From contig CBFGTJ010000007.1 in the NCBI GenBank assembly GCA_965651815.1, positions 1 to 37,995 of the forward strand: a DNA stretch of 37,995 bases. The letters are read 5' to 3'. Both the position numbers and the translations under genes were made by a program. Shown here piece by piece: positions 7,571-15,604 of this stretch. Below the pieces are notes generated by a model that ran no database searches, was not told the origin of the DNA, and saw only the letters and a list, made by a program, of their open reading frames with translations. The stretch comes from CBFGTJ01 sp965651815. Lineage in GTDB: Bacteria > Actinomycetota > Acidimicrobiia > Acidimicrobiales > Microtrichaceae. Position 1 is the stretch's first letter. The number at the start of each line of letters is the position of its first letter.

Positions 7571-8488
7571 TCAGCCGGCCGCCACCGGAGCGGGTTGCGC
7601 GACCTGCCCGCGACCCCAGACGCGGTCGCCGACGGGCGGGACGCAGGCGACGGCCCAGCGGGCCCAGTGGCGGGGTTCGGTGGGCTCGAGCCGCCGCGCC
7701 AGCCGGAACAGCCGCCGGGCCTCGGGCCAGTCGCCCAGCTGCGCGGCCGCGACGCCGCCGGCCACCGCGTAGCGGGTCAGCAGCGCCCCGTCGGGGATCG
7801 GGGTCCGGGCCAGCGCGTCGATCGCCTGGAGGCGCCATCGCAGCGGCAGCGACCCCGGCTCGTGCTCCGCCTCGGGACCGGGTTCGTTCCAGCGGACCAG
7901 CGGCTCCGGGGTGTGCGACACGGTGCGGCCGGCCTCGAGCGCGGTGACGAGGAGCAGCTCGCCGACCTCGTCGATGCGCCGCGGCGCGTCCGCGTCGCCG
8001 AACCCCTCGATCGCGAGCAGCGAGCGGCGCGTCGCGGCGAACGCCCCGGGCCGGAAGCACACCCGCACCGTCGTGCCCTCGGCGGTGACCTCCTCCGGCA
8101 GGATGCGGGTCACCGAGCCGTCGAGGTGCACCTGCTCGCCGCCGCAGCTGACCAGCTCGGCGTCGTGCGCGTCGATGACCCGACCCAGGCGGGCGAGCCA
8201 TCCCGGTGCGACCTCGTCGTCGGCCCCGAGCACGCAGACCCAGTGCCCGCGGCTCGCCTCGAGCCCCTCGGTGGCCGCGGTGGCCCAGTCGGCGCCGGGC
8301 CGTTCGAGGAACCGCACCCGCTGGTCGGCGACGGCCCGGACGGCGTCCGCGGTCGCGTCGGTCGAGCCCCGGTCGACGACCAGCACCTCGACGCTGGCGA
8401 GCGTCTGTGCGAGCACCGCGGCGACCGCGCGGCCGATCACCTCGTCACGGGCGAGCACCGGGATCACGACACTGAACCGTGGTCGCAC
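7571..8488 (-). CDS. family 2 glycosyltransferase
   Basis: A 305-residue GT-A-fold enzyme expected to transfer a sugar from a nucleotide donor in the cytoplasm. The N-terminus shows RFSVVIPVLARDE (4-16), VEVLVVDRGSTDATADAVRA (about 33-52) and the metal-site region VCVLGADDEVAPGWL (about 82-96), the GT2 pattern with ADD in place of the usual DxD. The C-terminal about 80 residues (RLQAIDALARTPIPDG onward, ending in GDWPEARRLFRLARRLEPTEPRHWARW) look like a short helical tetratricopeptide-like tail. Start is GTG with an AGGG upstream. It lies 86 bp downstream of a GT-C gene in the same direction, so both probably act in one surface-glycan pathway. Donor and acceptor unknown. Confidence 0.85.
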   Translation of the reverse strand: MRPRFSVVIPVLARDEVIGRAVAAVLAQTLASVEVLVVDRGSTDATADAVRAVADQRVRFLERPGADWATAATEGLEASRGHWVCVLGADDEVAPGWLARLGRVIDAHDAELVSCGGEQVHLDGSVTRILPEEVTAEGTTVRVCFRPGAFAATRRSLLAIEGFGDADAPRRIDEVGELLLVTALEAGRTVSHTPEPLVRWNEPGPEAEHEPGSLPLRWRLQAIDALARTPIPDGALLTRYAVAGGVAAAQLGDWPEARRLFRLARRLEPTEPRHWARWAVACVPPVGDRVWGRGQVAQPAPVAAG

Positions 8489-8574
8489 GGGCCCTAGTGT
8501 TGAACACGCGTCCGCACCGTGCGCGGATGCCGGGCCCCGTCCCCGCCCGGGCGTCGGCCCGGCGGGCAGGTGGC

Positions 8575-10146
8575 TCAGGTGCTGGGCTCCAGCCGGAAGA
8601 CCTCGACGTCGGCCCCGGAGGCGAGCCGGGTCAGCGACAGCTCGTCGTGGAGCTCGTCCAGCGACCAGAGGTGCCCGTAGCGCGGGGGCAGGTCGATCCA
8701 CACGAGGCACGACTGCTCGCGGGCGGCGCGCGCCTCGATCGCGTCGAGCGAGTCGTCGGGGTCGGGGGCCTCCCGGGACTCGAGCGCGGTGCGCATCGGG
8801 CTCCAGCGCGCCTCGAGCCTCGGGTACAGCGCGTTGGGCAGGTTCGAGTACACCTCGCAGCCCTCGGGGACGGCGTCGAGCGCCTCGTCCGCGCGCACCC
8901 GGTCGAACTGGTCCGCCTCGTAGTTGCCGCTGAAGTAGGGGTGCCCGAGCGCGAACGCCACCATCGCGACGAGCCCCGCCACGACGTTGAGCCCGGCCCA
9001 CGCCGCGGTGCCGCCGAGCACGGCCCTGGCCGGCAACGGCGAGCGGTCGCGCCGCGGCCGCAGCATCCGGTCGGCCAGCGCCAGCCCGAGGAACAGCAAC
9101 GGGAGGTACGACGGGTAGAGCAGGCGGACGTCCAGCTGGTTCAGCGCGGTGGTCGTGCGCACGTACAGCATGTAGGCGAGGTACAGCACGCCGGTGAGGG
9201 CGAGCAGCCCCACGGGTGTGCCGAGCGCCCGGACCACGGCGGCGGGCGTGGTCGCCCCGTACCGGTCGGCCAGCACGCGGTGGACGAGCCAGAGCCCCGC
9301 CAGGACGGTGACGACGCCGACCGCGGCCCACAGGTAGGTGAGCCCGTAGCCGAGGCCGGGCAGCAGGAAGCGCCCGATCGTCGCGGCGATGTCGAAGCCG
9401 TTGTCCACCAGCCCGCGCGCGGAGGCGTGGCGCTCGCCGGTGAAGGTGCCGTCGATCGAGTGGTTCCGCAGCATCCACAGCGCGGGCACGACCGCCGAGG
9501 CCACGCCGTAGAGCGCGGCGTCGCGGACGCGGCGCGCGTGCGCCCGCCGGTGGTCGAGCAGGAGCCACAGCCCGCCGAACCCGATGAGGACGAGGCCGAC
9601 GTAGCGCAGCCCGAACCCGACCCACACGAGTAGCGCGGCGCCCAGGAGGTCGCGCACGGCGGCGGTCCGGTGGTGGCGGAGCAGGGCCAGCATCCACACC
9701 ACCGTCAGCAGCGCGAACGCCATGTCGGTCATCAGCAGGCGACCGAAGCCGATCGTCGTCGGGCCGAACGCGAGCACGACCGTGCCCAGCCAGACCAGGC
9801 GCTGGTCGGTGACGACCTGCCGCAGCAGGCGGTTCCCGAACACGACCACGGCGAACGCGACCGCGGCGTTCAGCACGATCGCCGCGCCGAGGGTGTCGAG
9901 CGGCGTGACCTTGGCGACCAGGGCCATGAGGGCCGGCCAGAGCGGCGGCCACACCGTGACCGGGTCCTCGAGGAAGTAGCCGAGCCCCTCACCGGCGAGC
10001 AGCGAGTCGGCGATCGCCCGGTAGCCGACGCCGTCGTCGCCGGTGGCGATGCCCGACGCGTTCGCGACGAGGACCGCGAGGCTGGACAGGGCTGCGAGCC
10101 CGGCGAGGCCCTGCGTGGAGGATCGCTCCACCGGGACCGACGTCAC
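8575..10146 (-). CDS. multi-membrane GT-C glycosyltransferase-like protein (paralog 1)
   Basis: A protein of about 523 residues with about 10 membrane helices, similar in layout to ArnT/PMT-type lipid-linked sugar transferases. The first outer loop carries acidic residues (ATGDDGVGY) followed by FLEDPVTVWPPLWP, matching the place of catalytic acids in GT-C enzymes. Later marks are AWMLRNHSIDGTF, NQLDVRLLYPSYLPLLFL, and a soluble C-terminal stretch with EGCEVYSNLPNALYPRLE. The gene at 12778-14373 encodes a protein sharing these marks in the same order. The frame is open to a TTG at 10197; GTG 10146 (next to GAGGGG) or GTG 10161 seem likelier, so the start is uncertain. Substrate unknown; a polyprenyl-phosphate sugar donor is family inference. 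Confidence 0.82.
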   Translation of the reverse strand: MTSVPVERSSTQGLAGLAALSSLAVLVANASGIATGDDGVGYRAIADSLLAGEGLGYFLEDPVTVWPPLWPALMALVAKVTPLDTLGAAIVLNAAVAFAVVVFGNRLLRQVVTDQRLVWLGTVVLAFGPTTIGFGRLLMTDMAFALLTVVWMLALLRHHRTAAVRDLLGAALLVWVGFGLRYVGLVLIGFGGLWLLLDHRRAHARRVRDAALYGVASAVVPALWMLRNHSIDGTFTGERHASARGLVDNGFDIAATIGRFLLPGLGYGLTYLWAAVGVVTVLAGLWLVHRVLADRYGATTPAAVVRALGTPVGLLALTGVLYLAYMLYVRTTTALNQLDVRLLYPSYLPLLFLGLALADRMLRPRRDRSPLPARAVLGGTAAWAGLNVVAGLVAMVAFALGHPYFSGNYEADQFDRVRADEALDAVPEGCEVYSNLPNALYPRLEARWSPMRTALESREAPDPDDSLDAIEARAAREQSCLVWIDLPPRYGHLWSLDELHDELSLTRLASGADVEVFRLEPST

Positions 10147-10218
10147 CCCCTCGTGCTGCACGCCGGACAGTGTCGTGGCGGGCCTGCCGTGCCACAAGTC
10201 CGGGCCCCGGCGCGCCGG

Positions 10219-10252
10219 CGCCCCCGGCCGCGCGTGGCGCGGCTCGGGGGCG
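10219..10252 (-). terminator. strong GC hairpin after the peroxiredoxin gene
   Basis: GCCGCGC (10227-10233) pairs with GCGCGGC (10237-10243) over a GTG loop. The stem continues with CCCCC (10221-10225) against GGGGG (10246-10250) past a small bulge. It lies 20 bp past the peroxiredoxin stop and before the GT-C gene. It probably ends the peroxiredoxin transcript, though without a T run. Confidence 0.5.
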
Positions 10253-10272
10253 TCGGCCCGCTCGGCGTCGGG

Positions 10273-10908
10273 TCAGCCCTGGGGCTGCGACACCAGGCGC
10301 AGGTAGGGCTTCAGCGTGCGGAAGCCCTGGGGGAAGCGCTCCTTGGCCTCCTCGTCGGAGACGGCCGGGGCGATGATGACGTCCTCGCCGTACTTCCAGT
10401 CCGCCGGCGTGGCGACCTGGTGGTTCGCGGTGAGCTGCAGCGAGTCGATCACGCGCAGCAGCTCGTCGAAGTTGCGGCCGGTCGAGGCCGGGTAGGTGAG
10501 GGTGAGCTTCACCTTGTTGTCGGGGCCGATCACGAACACCGAGCGCACGGTCAGCGTGTCGTTGGCGTTGGGGTGGATCATCCCGTAGAGGTCGGAGACC
10601 TTGCGGTCCGGGTCGGCGATCACCGGGAAGTTCACCGCCGTGCCCTGGGTCTCCTCGATGTCCTTCTCCCAGCCGTGGTGGGAGTCGACCGGGTCCACCG
10701 ACAGCCCGATGACCTTGACGCCACGCTTGTCGAACTCGGGCTTGAGCCTCGCGACCGTGCCGAGCTCCGTGGTGCAGACCGGCGTGAAGTCCTTGGGGTG
10801 CGAGAACAGCACCGCCCAGCTGTCGCCCTTCCACTCGTGGAAGTTGATCGTTCCCTGGGTCGTCTCCGCCGTGAAGTCCGGAGCGGTGTCTCCGAGTCGG
10901 ATGGCCAT
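10273..10908 (-). CDS. 1-Cys peroxiredoxin (Prx6 class)
   Basis: A cytosolic peroxidase of 211 residues that reduces hydrogen peroxide and organic hydroperoxides. The thioredoxin-fold motif HPKDFTPVCTTELG places the peroxidatic Cys at position 45 with Thr42. VRSVFVIGP supplies the conserved Arg. Cys45 is the only cysteine in the protein, so there is no resolving Cys and an external thiol must recycle it. Length and the C-terminal extension (from about 165, TPADWKYGEDVIIAPAVSDEEA) match the Prx6 class and not AhpC. The ATG start has GAGGAGAAAGGGG upstream. A likely promoter with an Rrf2/IscR-type operator lies 65-89 bp upstream (10973-10997), which fits redox or Fe-S control. A longer open frame upstream is not used. 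Confidence 0.95.
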   Translation of the reverse strand: MAIRLGDTAPDFTAETTQGTINFHEWKGDSWAVLFSHPKDFTPVCTTELGTVARLKPEFDKRGVKVIGLSVDPVDSHHGWEKDIEETQGTAVNFPVIADPDRKVSDLYGMIHPNANDTLTVRSVFVIGPDNKVKLTLTYPASTGRNFDELLRVIDSLQLTANHQVATPADWKYGEDVIIAPAVSDEEAKERFPQGFRTLKPYLRLVSQPQG

Positions 10909-10972
10909 GTGGGCCCCTTTCTCCTCTTGTCGCTTTTCCTCTGGTCGCTTGCTGTCGTCGACGTTGCCGGTG

Positions 10973-10997
10973 ATTCCCGACCAAGCTAGTCGGGTAT
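10973..10997 (-). promoter_or_regulatory. IscR type-1-like (Rrf2 family) operator over the peroxiredoxin promoter
   Basis: Inverted repeat ATtCCCGAC (10973-10981) and GTCGGGtAT (10989-10997), 9-bp arms with one mismatch and a 7-bp centre. Read on the minus strand it begins ATACCCGACTA and ends GGTCGGGAAT, agreeing at 21 of 25 positions with the E. coli IscR type-1 consensus as I remember it. Its centre contains TAGCTT (10988-10983), a fair -10, with TGGACC (11011-11006) 17 bp upstream as -35. A repressor on this site would block the promoter. Confidence 0.55.
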
Positions 10998-11072
10998 TGG
11001 GCGCCGGTCCATGGCCGATCCGGGCTCGGTCCGCCCTCCCGGACTTGCTGCTGCCTTTTGCGAGCAAACTGC

Positions 11073-11102
11073 TTGACATCGGAAGCGGCTGCTTGCAAGA
11101 GT
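11073..11102 (+). promoter_or_regulatory. possible promoter of the small helical protein gene
   Basis: A perfect -35 TTGACA (11073-11078) followed after 18 bp by AAGAGT (11097-11102), a poor -10. It lies in the least GC-rich part of the gap, 33 bp before the ATG at 11135. The spacer holds the palindrome CTTGCAAG (11092-11099). Confidence 0.4.
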
Positions 11103-11134
11103 GAGCACACCGCGAGCAATCCGGAGGAACCCCC

Positions 11135-11452
11135 ATGACCACCGTCCTCGACCGGGTCACCGAGGTGCAGGACCAGGTCCTCACCGCCATCGAGAGCGCG
11201 AAGGAGCCCGTCACCAACGCCGTCGCCACCGTCGTCGGCATCGTCGTCGAGCGGGCCCCGCAGGTGCCGACCCTTCCCTTCGCGGAGGTGCTCCCCACCC
11301 CCAAGGAGCTCATCGACAACCAGGCCCGCTTCGCGAGCAAGCTCGTGACCGCCAACAAGTCGGTCGCGCTCAGCGTCGCCAAGGCCGCCCAGCCACTGAC
11401 CGACCAGCTGCTGGACCGCAAGCCCGCCAACCGCGCGAAGGCCGCCGCCTGA
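11135..11452 (+). CDS. small helical phasin/HbhA-like protein
   Basis: A 105-residue soluble protein, nearly all predicted amphipathic helix: residues 1-40 (TTVLDRVTEVQDQVLTAIES and on to VVGIVVERA), a Pro-rich hinge QVPTLPFAEVLPTPKE (42-57), and a second helix 58-95 followed by an Ala/Lys-rich end (RKPANRAKAAA). This layout recalls actinobacterial phasin-like or heparin-binding-hemagglutinin-like proteins that coat storage granules or lipid surfaces. The resemblance is in composition and helix layout only, so no function is assigned. The start has a strong ribosome site (GGAGG, about 10 bp before). It is transcribed divergently from the peroxiredoxin gene and is followed by a strong terminator. 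Confidence 0.8.
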   Translation: MTTVLDRVTEVQDQVLTAIESAKEPVTNAVATVVGIVVERAPQVPTLPFAEVLPTPKELIDNQARFASKLVTANKSVALSVAKAAQPLTDQLLDRKPANRAKAAA

Positions 11453-11525
11453 GCGCCGCAGGGTGACCCGGACGTCGTCCGGGGAGGATCCGCTCGCGTT
11501 CACCCCCTGGGCGCAGAGCGCATCG

Positions 11526-11558
11526 AACGGAGGGCCCTTCCCCCTGGGGCCCTCCGTT
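11526..11558. terminator. strong bidirectional terminator hairpin
   Basis: AACGGAGGGCCC (11526-11537) pairs perfectly with GGGCCCTCCGTT (11547-11558) over a 9-base loop. It lies between the convergent small helical protein gene and the L-2-hydroxyglutarate oxidase gene. The A/T ends of the arms give a short T run on either strand, so it can serve both. Confidence 0.8.
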
Positions 11559-11581
11559 CCGCGTCCGGGCCCGGTCGGGGC

Positions 11582-12781
11582 TCAGCCGGCCGCGAGCGGG
11601 GCCCGGTCCGCGACCACCTCCGCGATCGCGAGCGCGGCGGTCGCCGCGGGCGACGGCGCGTTCAACACGTGGACCGCACCGGGCGACGTCGCGAACGCGA
11701 AGTCGTCCAGCAGACGCCCGTCCCGCGTGACCGCCTGGGCGCGGATGCCGCAGCCGCCCGGCAGCAGGTCCTGCTCCCCGACCTCGGGCACGAGCCGTCG
11801 GACCCCGGCGAGGAACCGGCGCGGTGAGCGGGCCCGAACGAGCTCCGCGGCGCCGGTGCGCCAGTACCGCAGTGCGAGGCGCCACAGGCCACGGTCCCCC
11901 AGCATCTGCAGCAGGTCCTCACCGACGACGCCGCCGTCGTAGGCCTCGCGGCCACCGGCCAGCAGCGCGTTCGGTCCCGCGTGCACCCCGCCCTGCACCG
12001 TGCGGGTCAGGTGCACCCCGAGGAACGGCCACCGCAGGTCCGGCACCGGGTACACGAGGTTGCGCACGAGGTGGCGCGCCTCGGGGCGCAGGTCGCGGTA
12101 CTCGCCGCGGAACGGCACGATCGACACCTTCGGGTCCGCTCCGGCGAGGCGGGCGACCCGGTCGCTGTGCAGGCCGGCGCAGTTCACCAGCGCCCTGCAG
12201 GTCACGGTTCCCGTCGAGGTCAGAAGCCGCAGCCGGCCGTGCCCGGCGTGCTCGACGCCCCGCAGCTCGACGCCCGTGCGCAGCGTGCCGCCCGCGGCGG
12301 CGAGCTCCTGCGCGAGTGCCTCCGCGACGCGGCCGAAGTCGGTGATCCCCGCGCTCGGCACGTGCAGCGCGGCCACGCCCCGGACGTGCGGCTCGATCCG
12401 GCGCAGCTCGTGCGGCCGCAACCTGCGCACCTCGATCCCGTGCGCCGCGGCCCGCAGCTCCAGGGTGCGCAGACCGGGCAGCTCCTCGTGCCGGGTCGCG
12501 ACCACCACCTTGCCGCAGCGCTCCAGCGGCACCCCGTGCTCGCGGCACAGCGACTGCAGACGGTCGCGGGCGGCGGCGACCAGCCGTGCCTTCTCGGAGC
12601 CCGGCGCGTAGTAGATCCCCGAGTGCACGACGCCCGAGTTGTGCCCCGTCTGGTGGCGGGCCGGGCCGGGCTCCTTGTCGATCACCACGACGGTCGCGCC
12701 GCGGTGGCGCCGCTGCAGCTCGACCGCGCTGGCGAGTCCCACGATGCCGGCGCCGACGACGACCACGTCGGCGTCGGTCAC
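11582..12781 (-). CDS. lhgO: L-2-hydroxyglutarate oxidase family FAD protein
   Basis: An FAD-dependent oxidoreductase of 399 residues that in the known family oxidises L-2-hydroxyglutarate to 2-oxoglutarate and passes electrons to the respiratory chain. The dinucleotide fold DVVVVGAGIVGLASAVELQRR starts at residue 5 (GAGIVG 10-15). The family hallmark RHQTGHNSGVVHSGIYY covers 42-58. Later marks are VNCAGLHSDRVARLAG, PFRGEYRDLRPEA and GCGIRAQAVTRDGRLLDDF. Length is standard. GTG start 12781 overlaps the stop of the upstream GT-C gene by 4 bases (GTGA), so the two are translationally coupled. That is an unexpected neighbour for a metabolite-repair enzyme and leaves open a role on another 2-hydroxy acid. 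A terminator follows. Confidence 0.9.
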   Translation of the reverse strand: MTDADVVVVGAGIVGLASAVELQRRHRGATVVVIDKEPGPARHQTGHNSGVVHSGIYYAPGSEKARLVAAARDRLQSLCREHGVPLERCGKVVVATRHEELPGLRTLELRAAAHGIEVRRLRPHELRRIEPHVRGVAALHVPSAGITDFGRVAEALAQELAAAGGTLRTGVELRGVEHAGHGRLRLLTSTGTVTCRALVNCAGLHSDRVARLAGADPKVSIVPFRGEYRDLRPEARHLVRNLVYPVPDLRWPFLGVHLTRTVQGGVHAGPNALLAGGREAYDGGVVGEDLLQMLGDRGLWRLALRYWRTGAAELVRARSPRRFLAGVRRLVPEVGEQDLLPGGCGIRAQAVTRDGRLLDDFAFATSPGAVHVLNAPSPAATAALAIAEVVADRAPLAAG

Positions 12782-14373
12782 CGCCGTGGCTCGACCAGGT
12801 AGGTCGTGACCTGGTCCGCGGACGCGAGCTCCACCAGCTCGAGCTCCTCGGCGAGGTCCTCCCGGGAGTGGTACTCGTCGTCCTCGGAGTACTCGAGCCA
12901 GATCAGGCACGTCGTCTGGCCCGACTCCACCGCGTCGACGAGCTCGGCGAGGTCGTCGGTGGGCTGCGAGCTCTTGTACTCGACCCGCCGCGGGCTGATG
13001 TAGGTCTCGATGCCGGCGCCGTAGAGGTCGGCGCTGTTGTTCGAGTACAGGACGCAATCCTCGGGCAGCGCGTCGAGCGCGGGGCTGTTCGCCGCGGCGA
13101 CCGCCTTGTCGGAGTTGAAGCCGTAGTCGGCGACGACGTGGTTCGACGGGCCGACCATCGCGAACACGACGACCACCTGGAGCCCCAGCCACCCGCCGAC
13201 CAGCACGCGCCGGACGGCCCGCTCGACGTTCCCGTCGTCGAGCACCACCTCGCAGTAGCGCAGGAGGAGCAGCGACGTGGGCACGAGGCACGGCGCGAGC
13301 AGGCGGATGTCCAGGTCGTCGAACCCGACCATCGAGCGGGTCACGACCATGAGCAGGGTGAACCCGACCAGGAACGTCGCGAGCAGGCCCACCGGACCGC
13401 AGAACGCCGGCTCCAGGCGGCGGAGCAGGCCCCGGAGGCGGACACCGCCCTCGCCGGCGGGCCGGGTGCGCCGCTCGAGCACCACCACCGCGGCGACCAG
13501 CACCGCGGCCGTGAGCACCGCGGCCGGCAGCTTCGGCACCGTGGGCAGCGAGGTGAGGAACTTGAACGTGGTCGCGAAGGCGTGCAGCACGTTCGACACG
13601 GGTCCCACGTCGGAGGGGAACCTCGGCCCGAGGATGGTGTCGGACAGGTGCAGGTTCCGCAGCATCCAGGCGGCCGCGGGCACGACCGCCGGCACCGCGT
13701 ACCAGGCCGCGTCCGCGATCGCGCGGGGGAGGGAGCGGCGGCGCAGCAGCGTGCGCACGCCGATCCAGGCGGCGAACGCGGGCACCACGTACAGCGCCTG
13801 GTAGCGGACGTAGAACCCCGTCACCGTGAGGAGCCCTGCGACCAGGAGCCACCGCGGGTGTTCGTCGTCGGCCCACCGCAGCAGGCTGAGCAGCACCCCC
13901 AGCACCAGCAGGGCGAACAGCACCTCGGTCTGCACGAGGATCGTGAGCCCCACGAGCACCGGCGACACGGCCAGGCTGACGAGCATCGCCGTGCGCATCG
14001 CGTCGGTGCGCAGCACCCGGCGCGCCAGCGCGGCGCCCGTCACGACGCAGCCCGCCAGCGCGAGCGCGTTCAGGAAGAGCGCGGCGACGTCGGGGCGGAA
14101 CGGCGTCAGCCGCATCCCCGCCGCGATCGTGGCCGGCCACAGCGGCGGCCAGGTGACGAGCGGGTCCTCGATCCAGAACGCGATCCCGTTGCCGTCGTGG
14201 ATGCTGCGCGCGACGGCGAGGTAGGCCACCGCGTCCGGCCCCACCGCCGGGCGGGTGAACCGGGCGGCGAGCAGCGCGAGCAGCGGCGCGGTGCACGCCG
14301 CGACCGCGACGGCCACGGGTCCGAGGCGTGGCGATCGCCGCTCGACCGGTTCGTCCACCTCGAGGCGGCTCAC
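12778..14373 (-). CDS. multi-membrane GT-C glycosyltransferase-like protein (paralog 2)
   Basis: A 531-residue protein with about 10 membrane helices, a paralog of the protein encoded at 8575-10146. Shared marks in the same order are the acidic first outer loop (VGPDAVAYLAVARSI), WIEDPLVTWPPLWP, AAWMLRNLHLSDTI, DDLDIRLLAPCLVPTSLLLL, and the C-terminal soluble piece EDCVLYSNNSADLYGAG followed by CLIWLEYSEDDEY. Members of the GT-C superfamily use polyprenyl-linked sugars on the outer face of the membrane. Donor and acceptor are unknown. GTG start 14373 overlaps the stop of the upstream acyltransferase gene (GTGA), and its own stop overlaps the start of lhgO, so three genes are coupled. The N-terminal 19 residues are charged and cytoplasmic. 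Confidence 0.85.
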   Translation of the reverse strand: MSRLEVDEPVERRSPRLGPVAVAVAACTAPLLALLAARFTRPAVGPDAVAYLAVARSIHDGNGIAFWIEDPLVTWPPLWPATIAAGMRLTPFRPDVAALFLNALALAGCVVTGAALARRVLRTDAMRTAMLVSLAVSPVLVGLTILVQTEVLFALLVLGVLLSLLRWADDEHPRWLLVAGLLTVTGFYVRYQALYVVPAFAAWIGVRTLLRRRSLPRAIADAAWYAVPAVVPAAAWMLRNLHLSDTILGPRFPSDVGPVSNVLHAFATTFKFLTSLPTVPKLPAAVLTAAVLVAAVVVLERRTRPAGEGGVRLRGLLRRLEPAFCGPVGLLATFLVGFTLLMVVTRSMVGFDDLDIRLLAPCLVPTSLLLLRYCEVVLDDGNVERAVRRVLVGGWLGLQVVVVFAMVGPSNHVVADYGFNSDKAVAAANSPALDALPEDCVLYSNNSADLYGAGIETYISPRRVEYKSSQPTDDLAELVDAVESGQTTCLIWLEYSEDDEYHSREDLAEELELVELASADQVTTYLVEPRR

Positions 14374-15593
14374 GCCGCCTCCTTCGCCTTCGCCATCGTC
14401 ACGGAGCGGGGGTGCAGGAACCGCTGCTCGATGAAGCGGAACGACAGGGAGCCCACGCCGATGGCGAGCACCGAGGCGACCAGGCCGATGAGCCGCCGCT
14501 CGAGCCCGCTGGCCGCGAGGATCGCGGGCGCGCACAGCAGCAGCACGATGCCGTGCCACACGTAGATGCCGTAGATGCGCACCCCGAGCCAGCGCATCGG
14601 GCTCCACGAGACCAGCCGCGAGTACCACGTGTCCTGGCGGAGGTAGCCGTCGAGCACGATCGGCACGAGCAGCAACAGGCCGATCTGGTACACGGGCCCG
14701 CCGAAGAGGGCGAACGCCCCGGGCGGGCCGGGGGCGCAGGCGATGATCACCATCGCGAACCACGCCCAGCCCAGCAGCGCCAGACCCCCGATGACCTTGT
14801 GCGCGCGCTCCGACAGCGGGCGCGGGATGCGCCGGGCCAGCACCGCGGTGAGGCAGCCCAGCACGATGACGTCCGGGCGGGAGCTGGCGATCCGGTACAC
14901 CACGCCCTGCCACGTGATGGCGTCCTCGTCCGCGTACGCCGGGTGCCCGCTCGAGGAGGCCTCGATCACCGACTGCAGGCTGAACCGCAGCGTGAAGAAC
15001 ACGGCGATGAAGACGAGCGCGCCGCCGATGAGCCACGCGTCGCTCCGCCGGCTCCGTCGGCGCAGCACCCTGCGGAACAGCGGCGGCCAGCCCAGGTAGA
15101 ACTGCTCCTCGACCGCCAGGCTCCACATGTAGCCGAGGATCCCCATGGTGCCGGGGAAGAACGCCGCGACGAGGTTGTAGGAGTAGAACGACGCGCTGAG
15201 GGGCTCGAGCCACCACATCGCCGCGTCCTCGGTCTCCGCCGGTGCGATGAGCCGCGCCGCGAGCATCAGCACCGAGAAGACGGCGATCATCGAGTACATC
15301 GCCGGGAACAGCCGGCGGATGCGGCGGCCCCAGAAGCGCCGGAGGGCGATGTCGCCGGTCCTGTTCGCCTCGTCGAGCAGCAGCGTGGTGATGAGGAACC
15401 CGCTCGCGACGAAGAACCAGTCGATGAGGATCGGGCTGCCCTCGAGGAAGAGGGTCACCTCCGAGTGGTACAGGACCACCTGGATGATGAAGATGCCGCG
15501 CAGCCCGTCGAAGGACGGCACGTGTCCCAGTCGAGGGCCCTCGACCGAGATGAGCCGTCCGGCGACCGCGCGATCGCCCCGTCCCGACACCAC
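14370..15593 (-). CDS. acyltransferase 3 family membrane protein (OafA-like), copy B
   Basis: A protein of about 407 residues with about 10 membrane helices that is expected to acylate surface sugars or lipids. The N-terminus has VPSFDGLRGIFIIQVVLYH (the conserved Arg and catalytic-site His of the family), then IDWFFVASGFLITTLLLDE. RRFWGRRIRRLFPAMYSM and MWSLAVEEQFYLGWPPLF follow, all standard marks. The frame is open well upstream into the previous gene. GTG 15593 (or 15590), 12-15 bp after the upstream stop and behind GAGGTCGAGG, gives the normal family length. The C-terminus (FIEQRFLHPRSVTMAKAKEAA) is cytoplasmic, with no SGNH domain. It is the second gene of the four-gene operon. Confidence 0.88.
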   Translation of the reverse strand: MVSGRGDRAVAGRLISVEGPRLGHVPSFDGLRGIFIIQVVLYHSEVTLFLEGSPILIDWFFVASGFLITTLLLDEANRTGDIALRRFWGRRIRRLFPAMYSMIAVFSVLMLAARLIAPAETEDAAMWWLEPLSASFYSYNLVAAFFPGTMGILGYMWSLAVEEQFYLGWPPLFRRVLRRRSRRSDAWLIGGALVFIAVFFTLRFSLQSVIEASSSGHPAYADEDAITWQGVVYRIASSRPDVIVLGCLTAVLARRIPRPLSERAHKVIGGLALLGWAWFAMVIIACAPGPPGAFALFGGPVYQIGLLLLVPIVLDGYLRQDTWYSRLVSWSPMRWLGVRIYGIYVWHGIVLLLCAPAILAASGLERRLIGLVASVLAIGVGSLSFRFIEQRFLHPRSVTMAKAKEAA

Positions 15594-15604
15594 CGACCTC
15601 GACC

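Noticed and set aside
10909..11430. Upstream extension of the peroxiredoxin frame
   Set aside because: The ribosome site and family N-terminus (MAIRLGDTAPDF) fix the start at 10908; the extension lies over the promoter and the divergent gene.
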